Of a stretch of DNA of 9,705 bases, positions 1 through 8,235 are shown piece after piece. The translations under genes were made by a program, and so were the position numbers. Below the pieces are notes generated by a model, which was not told the DNA's origin, searched no databases, and saw only the letters and a program-made list of their open reading frames with translations. Within the stretch, counting starts at the first letter, position 1, and every line of letters begins with the position of its first letter. The DNA is from Alphaproteobacteria bacterium CG11_big_fil_rev_8_21_14_0_20_44_7 (GTDB taxonomy: Bacteria; Pseudomonadota; Alphaproteobacteria; Rickettsiales; 21-14-0-20-44-7), in NCBI GenBank assembly GCA_002787615.1, contig PCXJ01000052.1, positions 1 through 9,705 of the forward strand. The letters run 5' to 3'.

Positions 1-73
1 TGAATATGCTCCATTATCCATCATGCCTCGGATATTATCCCGAATCATCAAGAAAGCAATAATTTAGGAAAGC
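1..73. other. Left-edge stretch with no supported gene
   Basis: No convincing gene is visible here. On the plus strand one frame stays open from the edge to a TAG at 65-67, giving only about 21 residues, too few to judge whether it is the tail of a gene. On the minus strand two adjacent ATG codons (19-24) preceded by GAGG could begin a gene running off the left edge, but only a few codons are visible. A short imperfect palindrome lies around 29-43. No intrinsic terminator with a U-tract is seen for the tRNA gene. Confidence 0.3.
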
Positions 74-151
74 TGGGGCGAGTGACGGGATTTGAACCCG
101 CGGCCTCCGGTACCACAAACCAGCGCTCTAACCAACTGAGCTACACCCGCC
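74..151 (-). tRNA. tRNA-His (anticodon GTG)
   Basis: The minus strand folds as a full cloverleaf. The acceptor stem GCGGGTG pairs with CACTCGC, with one G-U pair. The D-arm has the usual GCTC...GAGC form. The anticodon stem CTGGT/ACCGG flanks the loop TTGTGGT, which gives anticodon GTG and so histidine. The T-arm is GCGGG-TTCAAAT-CCCGT. An extra G at position -1 (base 151) faces C73 (base 77), the classical histidine identity pair. The 3' CCA is encoded (74-76). Many alphaproteobacteria of the Rhizobiales/Rhodobacterales/Caulobacterales group are reported to lack G-1:C73, so this gene has taxonomic value. It is transcribed divergently from trkA, about 107 bp away. Confidence 0.97.
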
Positions 152-174
152 ACATAAAAACATGCGATGCAATC

Positions 175-201
175 TTTATATGCTCATTCTCTAAAAATCA
201 A
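175..201 (-). promoter_or_regulatory. Possible promoter of tRNA-His
   Basis: On the minus strand TTGATT (196-201) could be a -35 box and TATAAA (175-180) a -10 box. The spacer is 15 bp, shorter than the optimum. The position, about 24 bp upstream of the tRNA 5' end, is right for a tRNA promoter. This is inferred from sequence resemblance alone. Confidence 0.25.
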
Positions 202-258
202 GATTTACTGTTTATAAATTACGCATAATATTGTACCAAGGGTTATCAGGAGAGTATA

Positions 259-1635
259 ATGAGAATTGTTATTTGCGGAGCAGGAAGAGTGGGAAAAAGC
301 ATTGCAGCCCAGCTTGCGGCAGAACATCATGACATCACAATCATTGATAATGACGCAGCCACCTTGGGTAAAATCGGCAGTAATCTGGATGTAAAAACCG
401 TTCTCGGCTTCGCCTGTCACCCGCCTATTTTACAGGAAGCAGGTGCAGATGATGCTGATATGATTATCGCAGTTACAACTAGTGACGAAGTAAATATGAT
501 AGCCTGTCAGATTGGCAAAACCGTATTTAAAGTTCCCACAAAAATCGCCCGAATCCGGCACCAGAACTATCTCCTCCCAGTTTATCAGGATATGTATCGC
601 GCCGATGATATGCCTGTAGATGTGATTATTTCACCGGAAATTGAAGTAGCGAAAAATATTTTGAACCGCTTCCACGTTCCCGGCGCAATCGACACAATAC
701 CGATTGAAAACAGCAATACCAAGATTATCGGCGTGCGGATGATGTCTGATTGCCCTTTTCTCGGCATTACCGTGGAAGAACTTCAAAAACGCTTTGCGGA
801 TTTAAATATTGAGATTATGGGAATATCTCGCGGGCAAGAAATAATTTTGCCAAAACCAAAGGATATCTTGATAGATAGTGATGAGGTTTATTTTGTTACC
901 GACAATAAATCAACCATTCCAGCCCTAACCTTGCTCGGCCACGAAGAAAAAGAAGCCCGAAAGATTGTAATTATCGGCGGTGGTAACATCGGATATTACC
1001 TTGCCAGTGAGCTGGAAGCTGAAAGCAAATCTAACCGCATCAAGGTTATTGAACTAAACAAAGAACGTGCCGAACAAATTGCCGAACAATTAGAAAAAGT
1101 TATTGTCATAAACGGTAGTGCTTTAGATGAAAAAATCCTCGAAGAAGCCAGCGTAGCAACTGCTGAGGCCGTAATTTCGGTTTCAAATGATGATGAGGTG
1201 AATATTCTCTCGGCATTGCTTGCAAAAACCCTCGGCGCTAAAACCTGCTTCACATTGCTGAATAATAACAGCTTTGTGCCCCTGATGCATAATCTCGGCA
1301 TTGATATCACCGTCAACCCCCGTGAAACTACCGTATCCAGCATTTTACAACATGTCAGACGCGGTAAAATTCGTTCCGCACACACTTTAAAGGATAATAA
1401 AGCCGAGATTATTGAAGCCGAAGTAACTGAAAGCATAGGCTTGGCTGGAAAGCATCTGGATGACCTCACCTTCCCAGAAGGTGTTGTTATCGGCGCTTTA
1501 ATCAGAGACGGGCAGTTTCAGAAAGTATCTCCTTCCACATTGCTTGAGCGCCGCGATAGATTGATAATGATGTCACTTGCTTCAGAAGTCAGGAATGTCG
1601 AGAATTTATTCAGCCTGCAAACCAGATATTTCTAA
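259..1635 (+). CDS. trkA: Trk potassium uptake system NAD-binding protein TrkA
   Basis: TrkA is the cytoplasmic peripheral subunit that binds NAD(H)/nucleotides and gates the TrkH/TrkG potassium channel. The 458-residue product matches the usual length of the duplicated form. It has two RCK halves. The first Rossmann fold begins at residue 1 with GAGRVG (residues 7-12) and an acidic residue at D30 ending beta-2. The second begins near residue 235 with GGGNIG (240-245) and E265 at the equivalent place. A TrkA-C-type domain follows each (roughly 140-225 and 375-458). The ATG at 259 is preceded by AGGAGA (248-253) with a 5-bp spacer, which supports this start. The gene converges with zapE, their stop codons being 12 bp apart, with no visible terminator between. 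The channel gene trkH is not in the window. A CATAAT sequence at 224-229 could be a -10 box but has no good -35 partner. Confidence 0.96.
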   Translation: MRIVICGAGRVGKSIAAQLAAEHHDITIIDNDAATLGKIGSNLDVKTVLGFACHPPILQEAGADDADMIIAVTTSDEVNMIACQIGKTVFKVPTKIARIRHQNYLLPVYQDMYRADDMPVDVIISPEIEVAKNILNRFHVPGAIDTIPIENSNTKIIGVRMMSDCPFLGITVEELQKRFADLNIEIMGISRGQEIILPKPKDILIDSDEVYFVTDNKSTIPALTLLGHEEKEARKIVIIGGGNIGYYLASELEAESKSNRIKVIELNKERAEQIAEQLEKVIVINGSALDEKILEEASVATAEAVISVSNDDEVNILSALLAKTLGAKTCFTLLNNNSFVPLMHNLGIDITVNPRETTVSSILQHVRRGKIRSAHTLKDNKAEIIEAEVTESIGLAGKHLDDLTFPEGVVIGALIRDGQFQKVSPSTLLERRDRLIMMSLASEVRNVENLFSLQTRYF

Positions 1636-1647
1636 AACCCATAATCT

Positions 1648-2709
1648 CTATAAACCCCAACCGCGCATTTCGGTCAAGCGGCTGGCCGTACGCTTGAACT
1701 CCGCATTGCCAGTGCCGCTAACATATAGCTCGTCCGGCTCAGCTTCGGCAGTCATCACCAGCAATGTTTCATTTTCGTATAATATATCAATTAGATTGAT
1801 GAAACGCCTCGCTTCATTGCGCATTTCAGCAGACATTTTCGGCACATCATAAAGAAAAACAGCATCAAATTCTTTAGCGATTTTCAAATAATCCGAAGTC
1901 CCCAAAGGCTTGCCACATAATTCTTTGAAACTTACTTGCGCCAGCTTTCCGCTAGCCATCAATTCAATTTCTCTGCCCTTAATTTGCAGTTTGACCTTTT
2001 TCAATGCCTGCCCGCCCAGCATTTTAAATCTCTCATTCATACGGCTGGAAGCCTTATAGCTCAGGCCAATAAAGAAATTCTCATGTTCGCCATCACCTTG
2101 AATCTGCCGATAATCTTGCTCAGAATCCAGGTTAAAAATATCTACCGCATCGCCTAGTTTTTTACAAAATTCCAAATAGCTTTGGCGTTGCAAACCGTCC
2201 TTATAATGTTCTTCAGGTAATTTATTTGAGGTAAAAAGCAGCACTACCCCTTCCTCTATCATTTTCCCGAAAAGCTTTGCCAGAATCATCGCATCCGTAA
2301 CATCACTTACTTCAAATTCATCAAAACATAAAACCGTCAACCCGCGTGACATCTCATGTGCGACCTGCGCCACCGGATCAGAAGCATCATATTTGCGAAA
2401 TTGATGTATATCATTATGCACTTTTTCCATAAACTCATGGAAATGCACCCGCTTTTTGCCCTTTATCTCAAGATTATCAAAAAACATATCCATCAGCATT
2501 GTCTTACCGCGCCCGACCTTTCCGACTAGAAACAAACCTTGCGGTGATTTAGCCTTTCGGCGCATATATTTCGCCATTATTCCGGATTTTTTCTCGTCAT
2601 ATTCCCTGATTTCAGATAGTAGATTATCCAACTGCCGAACAAGCAATTTTTGCGCTGCATCCTCATGCAGTTTATTTTGACGCAATAAATCCTCGTAGAA
2701 TTCAAACAT
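1648..2709 (-). CDS. zapE: Cell division protein ZapE (AFG1-like ATPase)
   Basis: This is a P-loop ATPase of the AFG1/LACE1 family. In E. coli ZapE associates with the Z ring during late division and under low oxygen; the mitochondrial relative acts in protein quality control. The 353-residue product is within the family's normal size. Walker A is GKVGRGKT (63-70), Walker B is LTVLCFDEFEVSD (124-136), and a sensor-1-like segment VLLFTSN lies at 156-162. The C-terminus ends with the family-typical EFKRTASRLTEM motif (337-348). The ATG at 2707-2709 has no Shine-Dalgarno sequence, and its upstream DNA is almost at once the start of panC, so its promoter must lie inside panC or the message may have a very short leader. 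It may support the same division process as ftsB in the neighbouring block. The family call is firm; the division role is by homology. Confidence 0.94.
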   Translation of the reverse strand: MFEFYEDLLRQNKLHEDAAQKLLVRQLDNLLSEIREYDEKKSGIMAKYMRRKAKSPQGLFLVGKVGRGKTMLMDMFFDNLEIKGKKRVHFHEFMEKVHNDIHQFRKYDASDPVAQVAHEMSRGLTVLCFDEFEVSDVTDAMILAKLFGKMIEEGVVLLFTSNKLPEEHYKDGLQRQSYLEFCKKLGDAVDIFNLDSEQDYRQIQGDGEHENFFIGLSYKASSRMNERFKMLGGQALKKVKLQIKGREIELMASGKLAQVSFKELCGKPLGTSDYLKIAKEFDAVFLYDVPKMSAEMRNEARRFINLIDILYENETLLVMTAEAEPDELYVSGTGNAEFKRTASRLTEMRGWGL

Positions 2710-2727
2710 TTTTGTATATTACACAAG
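2710..2727. promoter_or_regulatory. 18-bp divergent start region of zapE and panC
   Basis: Only 18 bp separate the two divergent start codons. On the plus strand a -10-like TATATT lies at 2715-2720; used as such, transcription would start at or within a base or two of the panC ATG, giving a leaderless message. A second -10-like TAGAAT lies inside zapE (2696-2701) with a good -35-like TTGACG at 2677-2682, but the 13-bp spacing is too short for a standard pair. Neither gene has a recognisable ribosome-binding site. The promoter assignments are inference. Confidence 0.3.
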
Positions 2728-3495
2728 ATGGAAGTTATTAAAAGTAGAACTGAGTTAATCAAAACTCGCCAAGAAATCAAAGATAAACTTGGGTTTGTGC
2801 CAACAATGGGCGCATTACACGCGGGGCATTTGTCATTAGGTAAACTTGCGCGGGAACATGCTGACAAAGTTATCTATAGCATTTTCGTCAACCCAACGCA
2901 ATTTGCACAAGGTGAGGATTTAGATAAATATCCGCGCGATATTGAAGGTGATTTGCATAAATTAGAGGGACTCGCCGATTATGTTTACCTGCCAAATCTG
3001 CAAGATATCTATCCTAACGGCTCAAAAGTTAACCGCAAAGCAGGAGCTGCAGCGCAAGGCTTGGAAAGCCTCTCACGCCCGCATTTCTTTGATGGCGTGG
3101 TAACTGTGGTGGGGATATTATTCGAGCAAATTAGGCCTGATATAGCAGTTTTCGGCGAAAAAGACTTTCAGCAGCTTATGGCTTTGAAGGAAACTTTCTC
3201 CCCTCCTAATAGGGGTGGCAAGGGGGGGGTGCAAATCATTTCCGCCCCGATAATGCGTGAGCCGGACGGGCTGGCTATGTCTTCCCGCAATGCATATTTA
3301 AGTGCCGAAGAAAGGCAAATCGCACCAAAATTATATGAGATTTTATCCTCAAACCTCTCAATTGCCGAAATGAAAGATGAGCTGATAAAACACAGCTTCC
3401 GCATTGACTATGTGGAAACTCGCTGGAACAGATTATTCGCCGCAGTTTGGCTAGGCAGCACAAGGCTCATTGACAATGTGGAAATTGGCGCTTAA
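2728..3495 (+). CDS. panC: Pantothenate synthetase PanC (with atypical internal segment)
   Basis: PanC joins D-pantoate and beta-alanine with ATP to make pantothenate for coenzyme A; it is cytosolic. The family motifs are present in order: FVPTMGALHAGH (23-34) with the HxGH ATP-binding signature, FVNPTQF (53-59), RPHFFDGV (117-124), GEKDFQQL (143-150), MREPDGLAMSSRN (176-188) with the KMSKS-like loop, and a normal C-terminus ending near RLIDN. At 255 residues it is somewhat shorter than the usual 280 or so. Between FQQL and the IISAPIMR strand the usual helix/turn is replaced by a Ser-Pro-Pro-Asn-Arg-Gly-Gly-Lys-Gly-Gly segment (158-167) encoded by very GC-rich DNA. The ATG at 2728 fits the family N-terminus but lacks a Shine-Dalgarno. 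It lies 24 bp before eno and is probably co-transcribed with it. Because the replaced segment is outside the recognised catalytic motifs, the enzyme may still work, but this is not certain. Confidence 0.93.
   Translation: MEVIKSRTELIKTRQEIKDKLGFVPTMGALHAGHLSLGKLAREHADKVIYSIFVNPTQFAQGEDLDKYPRDIEGDLHKLEGLADYVYLPNLQDIYPNGSKVNRKAGAAAQGLESLSRPHFFDGVVTVVGILFEQIRPDIAVFGEKDFQQLMALKETFSPPNRGGKGGVQIISAPIMREPDGLAMSSRNAYLSAEERQIAPKLYEILSSNLSIAEMKDELIKHSFRIDYVETRWNRLFAAVWLGSTRLIDNVEIGA
3197..3231 (+). repeat. GC-rich palindromic segment in panC ending in a G8 tract
   Basis: A short insertion-like segment stands out from its AT-rich surroundings. CCCCT (3200-3204) and AGGGG (3211-3215) form an inverted repeat around a 6-base loop, followed by TGGCAA and a run of eight G (3222-3229). 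It is translated in frame as roughly residues 158-167 of PanC. The composition resembles small dispersed palindromic elements that some bacteria tolerate in frame inside genes, such as the Rickettsia palindromic elements in concept. No second copy was seen in this window, so calling it a dispersed repeat is inference. Confidence 0.5.
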
Positions 3496-5095
<1,600 letters not shown>

Positions 5096-5107
5096 CGGCA
5101 TCAATTG

Positions 5108-5320
5108 ATGGATTCACAATATATCAGCTTATACTATCTTGGCGCTTCAGCTCTGCTTGTGGTTTTGATAATCATGCGCGCTATAGCAAAAGCCGGAAGC
5201 AAAAAAAACAATCCTGCAAATGACGAAAAGAAGCGCAAATTAACTCTCGGCAAAGCTATATATTATATATATTTGCTGGCGATGGTTTATGTCGCTTATA
5301 TCCTTTATCAGAGCGTTTAA
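5108..5320 (+). CDS. Small two-helix membrane protein, unknown function
   Basis: This 70-residue reading frame has two hydrophobic stretches, roughly residues 6-26 and 49-68, separated by a strongly basic hydrophilic linker (about 28-47, rich in Lys and Asn). It looks like a helical hairpin membrane protein. I do not recognise the family. The ATG at 5108 is preferred over the in-frame TTG at 5105. The ribosome-binding site is weak. It follows ftsB by 12 bp on the same strand and ends 16 bp before the convergent stop of the kamA-like gene, so it is probably the last gene of the panC-eno-ftsB unit. The amino-acid composition and position support a real gene, but its short length leaves doubt. 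A helper role at the divisome would be a guess. Confidence 0.55.
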   Translation: MDSQYISLYYLGASALLVVLIIMRAIAKAGSKKNNPANDEKKRKLTLGKAIYYIYLLAMVYVAYILYQSV

Positions 5321-5336
5321 AGGGATTTCGGGCGTT

Positions 5337-6758
5337 CTAAGCGGCTTCAAGACTATCGGCAAAAGCTTTGGCAAACACTCCGCCCAAACCTTTATAGCGG
5401 GCTTGCCCTTCCTCGCGACCATCATAGATAATCCTATCCTCATAGCCGCTAATCCATAATGCATTCGGATTACGCTTGGCAATCACCAATTGCCCCTGCG
5501 TTGAAGCACCGTGCGGAGAGCGCATAATTTTGAAGAAAATCAACCCTTCGCCAAATAATTCCTCAGCCAACTTTCTCGCATCAGGTGACAAATCTTTGCC
5601 TAGAGCGCCTATATCAGCAGCATCAATCATGCTGATAACTTCCATTTTGCCCCATTCTGTTGACATAGCAAAGCGTGATTTCTCAATGCCAGACAGGCCT
5701 TTCTGTGAATCATTATGGATTTGCCATGATTCTTCCACAGGAACGGCAAAGGCTCTATGCCCTTCAATTTCGCGACATTGGAAATAATAGTGGTTACGGA
5801 TTTTACGGCTACGCAATTCTTTTTGCATCAAACGCAGCGCATCAGCATCATCATTCACCTGATGGATAATCGGAGTTTGGTTCTCCATGCTAACGAAATC
5901 GCGCCCTGAAAGCCTGCGCACAGCCTCTCCAGTTTGCTCAATCCATTGAAAACGCCCGTTATGCTCTTCAATATATTCGCCATTCTCATCTTTTTGCAGG
6001 AACTCGTCAGGATGGGTAAAATGCACCATCATAGCAACATGCGTACGCGGGAATTTCTCATTAAACTTATCCAGCATATCAAAGAAATTATCATCGAAAC
6101 GGTCAGGATAAAAAGCTAATTCTTTTGTTCCAATTCTGATAATACGCACGCCGGAATCAGCGAGCAAACTCATATAATCGAATAATTTACGGTTTGAAAG
6201 CACCATCGGATCGCCACCGGAAAGCAAAGCCTCGCGGATTGGAAAACGTTGCTTGCCTTGGTTATCTACAATTTCTCCGGCACGTGCTTTTTCGTTATAA
6301 TTTCGGATATATTCCGCCGCATCATGCGCCTTAACCAGACCTTTCCCGGTTTTCCCACTGAATAAATCCAAGCGATAGCAATAGCGGCAATGCGCAGAGC
6401 ATGTCATCGAAGAATATAACAGCACTAATTCATATTTATGCAGCAGCCCCGGCACGGGAGAATAATTCAACTGGTTGGATGGGTCAGCCTCTCCTGCCAA
6501 ATCAAAAGTTTCTTCAGGACGCGCTTTTACCAAGTTTTTTAGAGGTTCAGAAGTCATTGCAAGTTGGCGATAATGGTCAGATATTTTCGCCTTCATGCGC
6601 TCTTCAACCTTCCCTTCCAGCAGGGTCGCGATTTCTTCCTCTGTATAGAATCCCTTATATTGCTCCGGTATTTTTCCGGATTGAAACGGCTTCAACCCAT
6701 TAACATTTGCACGTTCAAATTTCGTTTCTAGAATTTCTACAGAAGAAGGATCAAACAT
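5337..6758 (-). CDS. KamA-family radical SAM aminomutase, substrate unknown
   Basis: The family (lysine 2,3-aminomutase, glutamate 2,3-aminomutase, EpmB) uses a [4Fe-4S] cluster, S-adenosylmethionine and PLP to move an amino group from C2 to C3. The 473-residue product has the family lead-in NYSPVPGLLHKY (98-109), the cluster motif CSAHCRYC with C120, C124 and C127, and SGGDP (180-184) for SAM binding. RIGTKE (208-213), NQTPIIHQVNDD (293-304) and a KGLSG (353-357) segment follow. The PLP-lysine motif PGGGGK is absent; the aligned place reads MSTEWGK, so K371 may serve instead. The aspartate of the QCD segment that binds lysine in the clostridial enzyme is arginine here (QCRE, R329), and the second aspartate, in DAPGGGGK, has no clear match. 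A lysine substrate is therefore unlikely; an acidic or other amino acid is possible. There is no EF-P or epmA in view. It lies downstream of a class III aminotransferase, 115 bp away. The ATG at 6756-6758 has only a weak AGG upstream. Family membership is firm; substrate is open. Confidence 0.88.
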   Translation of the reverse strand: MFDPSSVEILETKFERANVNGLKPFQSGKIPEQYKGFYTEEEIATLLEGKVEERMKAKISDHYRQLAMTSEPLKNLVKARPEETFDLAGEADPSNQLNYSPVPGLLHKYELVLLYSSMTCSAHCRYCYRLDLFSGKTGKGLVKAHDAAEYIRNYNEKARAGEIVDNQGKQRFPIREALLSGGDPMVLSNRKLFDYMSLLADSGVRIIRIGTKELAFYPDRFDDNFFDMLDKFNEKFPRTHVAMMVHFTHPDEFLQKDENGEYIEEHNGRFQWIEQTGEAVRRLSGRDFVSMENQTPIIHQVNDDADALRLMQKELRSRKIRNHYYFQCREIEGHRAFAVPVEESWQIHNDSQKGLSGIEKSRFAMSTEWGKMEVISMIDAADIGALGKDLSPDARKLAEELFGEGLIFFKIMRSPHGASTQGQLVIAKRNPNALWISGYEDRIIYDGREEGQARYKGLGGVFAKAFADSLEAA

Positions 6759-6873
6759 GAATACAACCTATTGTTGATTTTTTGTATCCAATCAATTTCT
6801 CACATTAAACCCTAGTTTTCAACTAGATTATGTTGTGCGCCGCATCAATTCTGCACCTTAAAGGAGTGCTGGA
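6759..6873 (-). promoter_or_regulatory. Spacer upstream of kamA-like gene with inverted repeats
   Basis: The 115 bp between the aminotransferase stop and the kamA-like start hold two clear inverted repeats. One is CTAGTT-TTC-AACTAG (6812-6826), with perfect 6-bp arms around 3 bases. The other is TTGATT (6774-6779) with AATCAA (6790-6795), 10 bases apart. A third, imperfect pair is GAATACAA (6759-6766) with TTGTATCC (6782-6789). The first is not followed by a T-run in the minus direction, so it does not look like an intrinsic terminator; an operator is an alternative. No convincing -35/-10 pair was found. Confidence 0.4.
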
Positions 6874-8235
6874 TTATGCTGCTTTCTGCTGCGGAAGAAC
6901 CTGATTTATGGATTTAGAGAGCTTCTCCACAATCTCGTCAACATGGCTTTCATTAATGATATACGGAGGTGCGAGCATGATATGGTCGCCGCTTTTACCA
7001 TCAATTGTTCCACCCATCGCATAGCACATAAGACCATTTTGCATGCCGGCTTTTTTTATAGCTGCATTAGTTTTCAATGATGGCTCTAGCGCAACCTTAG
7101 ATTTATTGCACTGCACAATTTCAAGACCGATAAATAACCCGCGCCCACGAATATCTCCGATATTGCTATTGCCGGAAAATTCATTGCGCAATTTGCGCAT
7201 CAGTAAATCACCCATATTTTTTACATTATCCAGCAACCCGTCACGCTCAATAATTTGCTGAACTTTTAGCGCCGCCGCACATGCAGTTGCATGCCCTATA
7301 TATGTATGACCATGCTGGAAAAATCCTGAACCGTTTTTGATTGCATTATAGATTGTGGAGCTTGTCATAAATGCACCAATCGGCTGATAGCCCGCGCCCA
7401 ATCCTTTTGCAATCGCCACAATATCCGGACGCACATTTTCCTGCTCACAGGCGAATAATGTCCCGATTCTGCCCATTCCGCACATAACTTCATCGAGAAT
7501 CAAAAGCACTTCATATTTATCGCAGATTTCACGGATTCGTTTGAAATACCCTTCCACCGCAGGCACGCAGCCCAGCGTTGCGCCCACCACAGGCTCGGCA
7601 ATAAACGCACAAACATTCTCCTGTCCGTGTTTAAGAATTTCAGTTTCCAATTCATTTGCAACACGCTGACCAAATTCATAGGATGATTCTTCCTCATTGC
7701 GATAGCGATATTCAAAACACGGGCTGATATGCGACATTGTTTCGATTAGCAATCCTTCAAACTGCGCACGGCGGAACTTATTCCCACCCGCAGAAAGCGC
7801 ACCCAATGTATTTCCGTGATAGCTCTGCCAACGTGCAATAACACGTTTTTTCTCAGGTTTGCCGATTTCCAGAAAATATTGCTTGGCAATTTTAATCGCA
7901 CCCTCAACCGCTTCTGAGCCGCCGCTTACGAAATAAACATGCTCAATCCCCTCCGGCGCACGCTCCACCAAAAAGCTGGCTAACTCCTCCATTGGTTCAG
8001 TCGTAAAAAATCCACTATGCGCATATGCCAGCTTATCTAATTGCTGCTTTATGGCATCCTTGACTTCCGCATTGCTGTGACCAAGGCAAGATACCGCCGC
8101 GCCGCTTGAGCCATCCAGATAGCGCTTGCCATCTGCATCAATCAGATATGGCCCATCCCCGCCAACTGCCACCGGATATTCCGCTTTTAAATGGCGATGA
8201 ATTACGCGGCTATTTTCAATTCTATTACTTGTCAT
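6874..8235 (-). CDS. Class III PLP-dependent aminotransferase
   Basis: This is a fold-type I, class III (omega/acetylornithine-like) transaminase that transfers an amino group, often a non-alpha one, to a keto acid using PLP. The 453-residue product is typical in length. Features seen are the N-terminal GPYLIDADGKRYLDG (28-42), the phosphate-binding SGGSEAVEGAIK (104-115), the ring-stacking region W136-Q-S-Y139-H140, AEPVVG (214-219), ILDEV with D248, the PLP lysine K277 in AIAKGLGAGYQPIGA, HGHTYIGH (308-315), and GRGLFIGLE (364-372). The ATG overlaps the tmk stop as ATGA (8232-8235), so translation is coupled to tmk. The substrate cannot be fixed by eye: beta-alanine/omega-amino acid:pyruvate, diamine or beta-amino acid transaminase are all possible. 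The adjacent KamA-like aminomutase suggests a beta-amino acid substrate, which is inference. Confidence 0.92.
   Translation of the reverse strand: MTSNRIENSRVIHRHLKAEYPVAVGGDGPYLIDADGKRYLDGSSGAAVSCLGHSNAEVKDAIKQQLDKLAYAHSGFFTTEPMEELASFLVERAPEGIEHVYFVSGGSEAVEGAIKIAKQYFLEIGKPEKKRVIARWQSYHGNTLGALSAGGNKFRRAQFEGLLIETMSHISPCFEYRYRNEEESSYEFGQRVANELETEILKHGQENVCAFIAEPVVGATLGCVPAVEGYFKRIREICDKYEVLLILDEVMCGMGRIGTLFACEQENVRPDIVAIAKGLGAGYQPIGAFMTSSTIYNAIKNGSGFFQHGHTYIGHATACAAALKVQQIIERDGLLDNVKNMGDLLMRKLRNEFSGNSNIGDIRGRGLFIGLEIVQCNKSKVALEPSLKTNAAIKKAGMQNGLMCYAMGGTIDGKSGDHIMLAPPYIINESHVDEIVEKLSKSINQVLPQQKAA

Noticed and set aside
19..24. Start of a minus-strand gene leaving the left edge
   Set aside because: Two ATG codons after GAGG are suggestive, but only a few codons are visible and nothing can be recognised.
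996..1469. Open frame of 157 codons antisense to trkA
   Set aside because: It is opposite the conserved second RCK half of TrkA and has no family signature; treated as a shadow frame.
1636..1647. Terminator between convergent trkA and zapE
   Set aside because: The 12-bp gap holds no inverted repeat or T-tract.
3212..3229. G-quadruplex in the panC G-rich segment
   Set aside because: Only two strong G-runs are present; the eight-G run would have to supply several strands, so a stable four-run quadruplex is not clearly supported.
5105..5107. TTG as the start of the small membrane protein
   Set aside because: The next codon is ATG, which is the simpler start; the difference is one residue.
6812..6826. 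Intrinsic terminator after the aminotransferase gene
   Set aside because: The inverted repeat has 6-bp AT-rich arms and no following T-run on the minus strand.
5337..8235. Lysine fermentation cluster (kamA with kamDE/kdd/kce/kal)
   Set aside because: None of the other pathway genes are in the window and the KamA-like protein lacks the lysine-binding residues.
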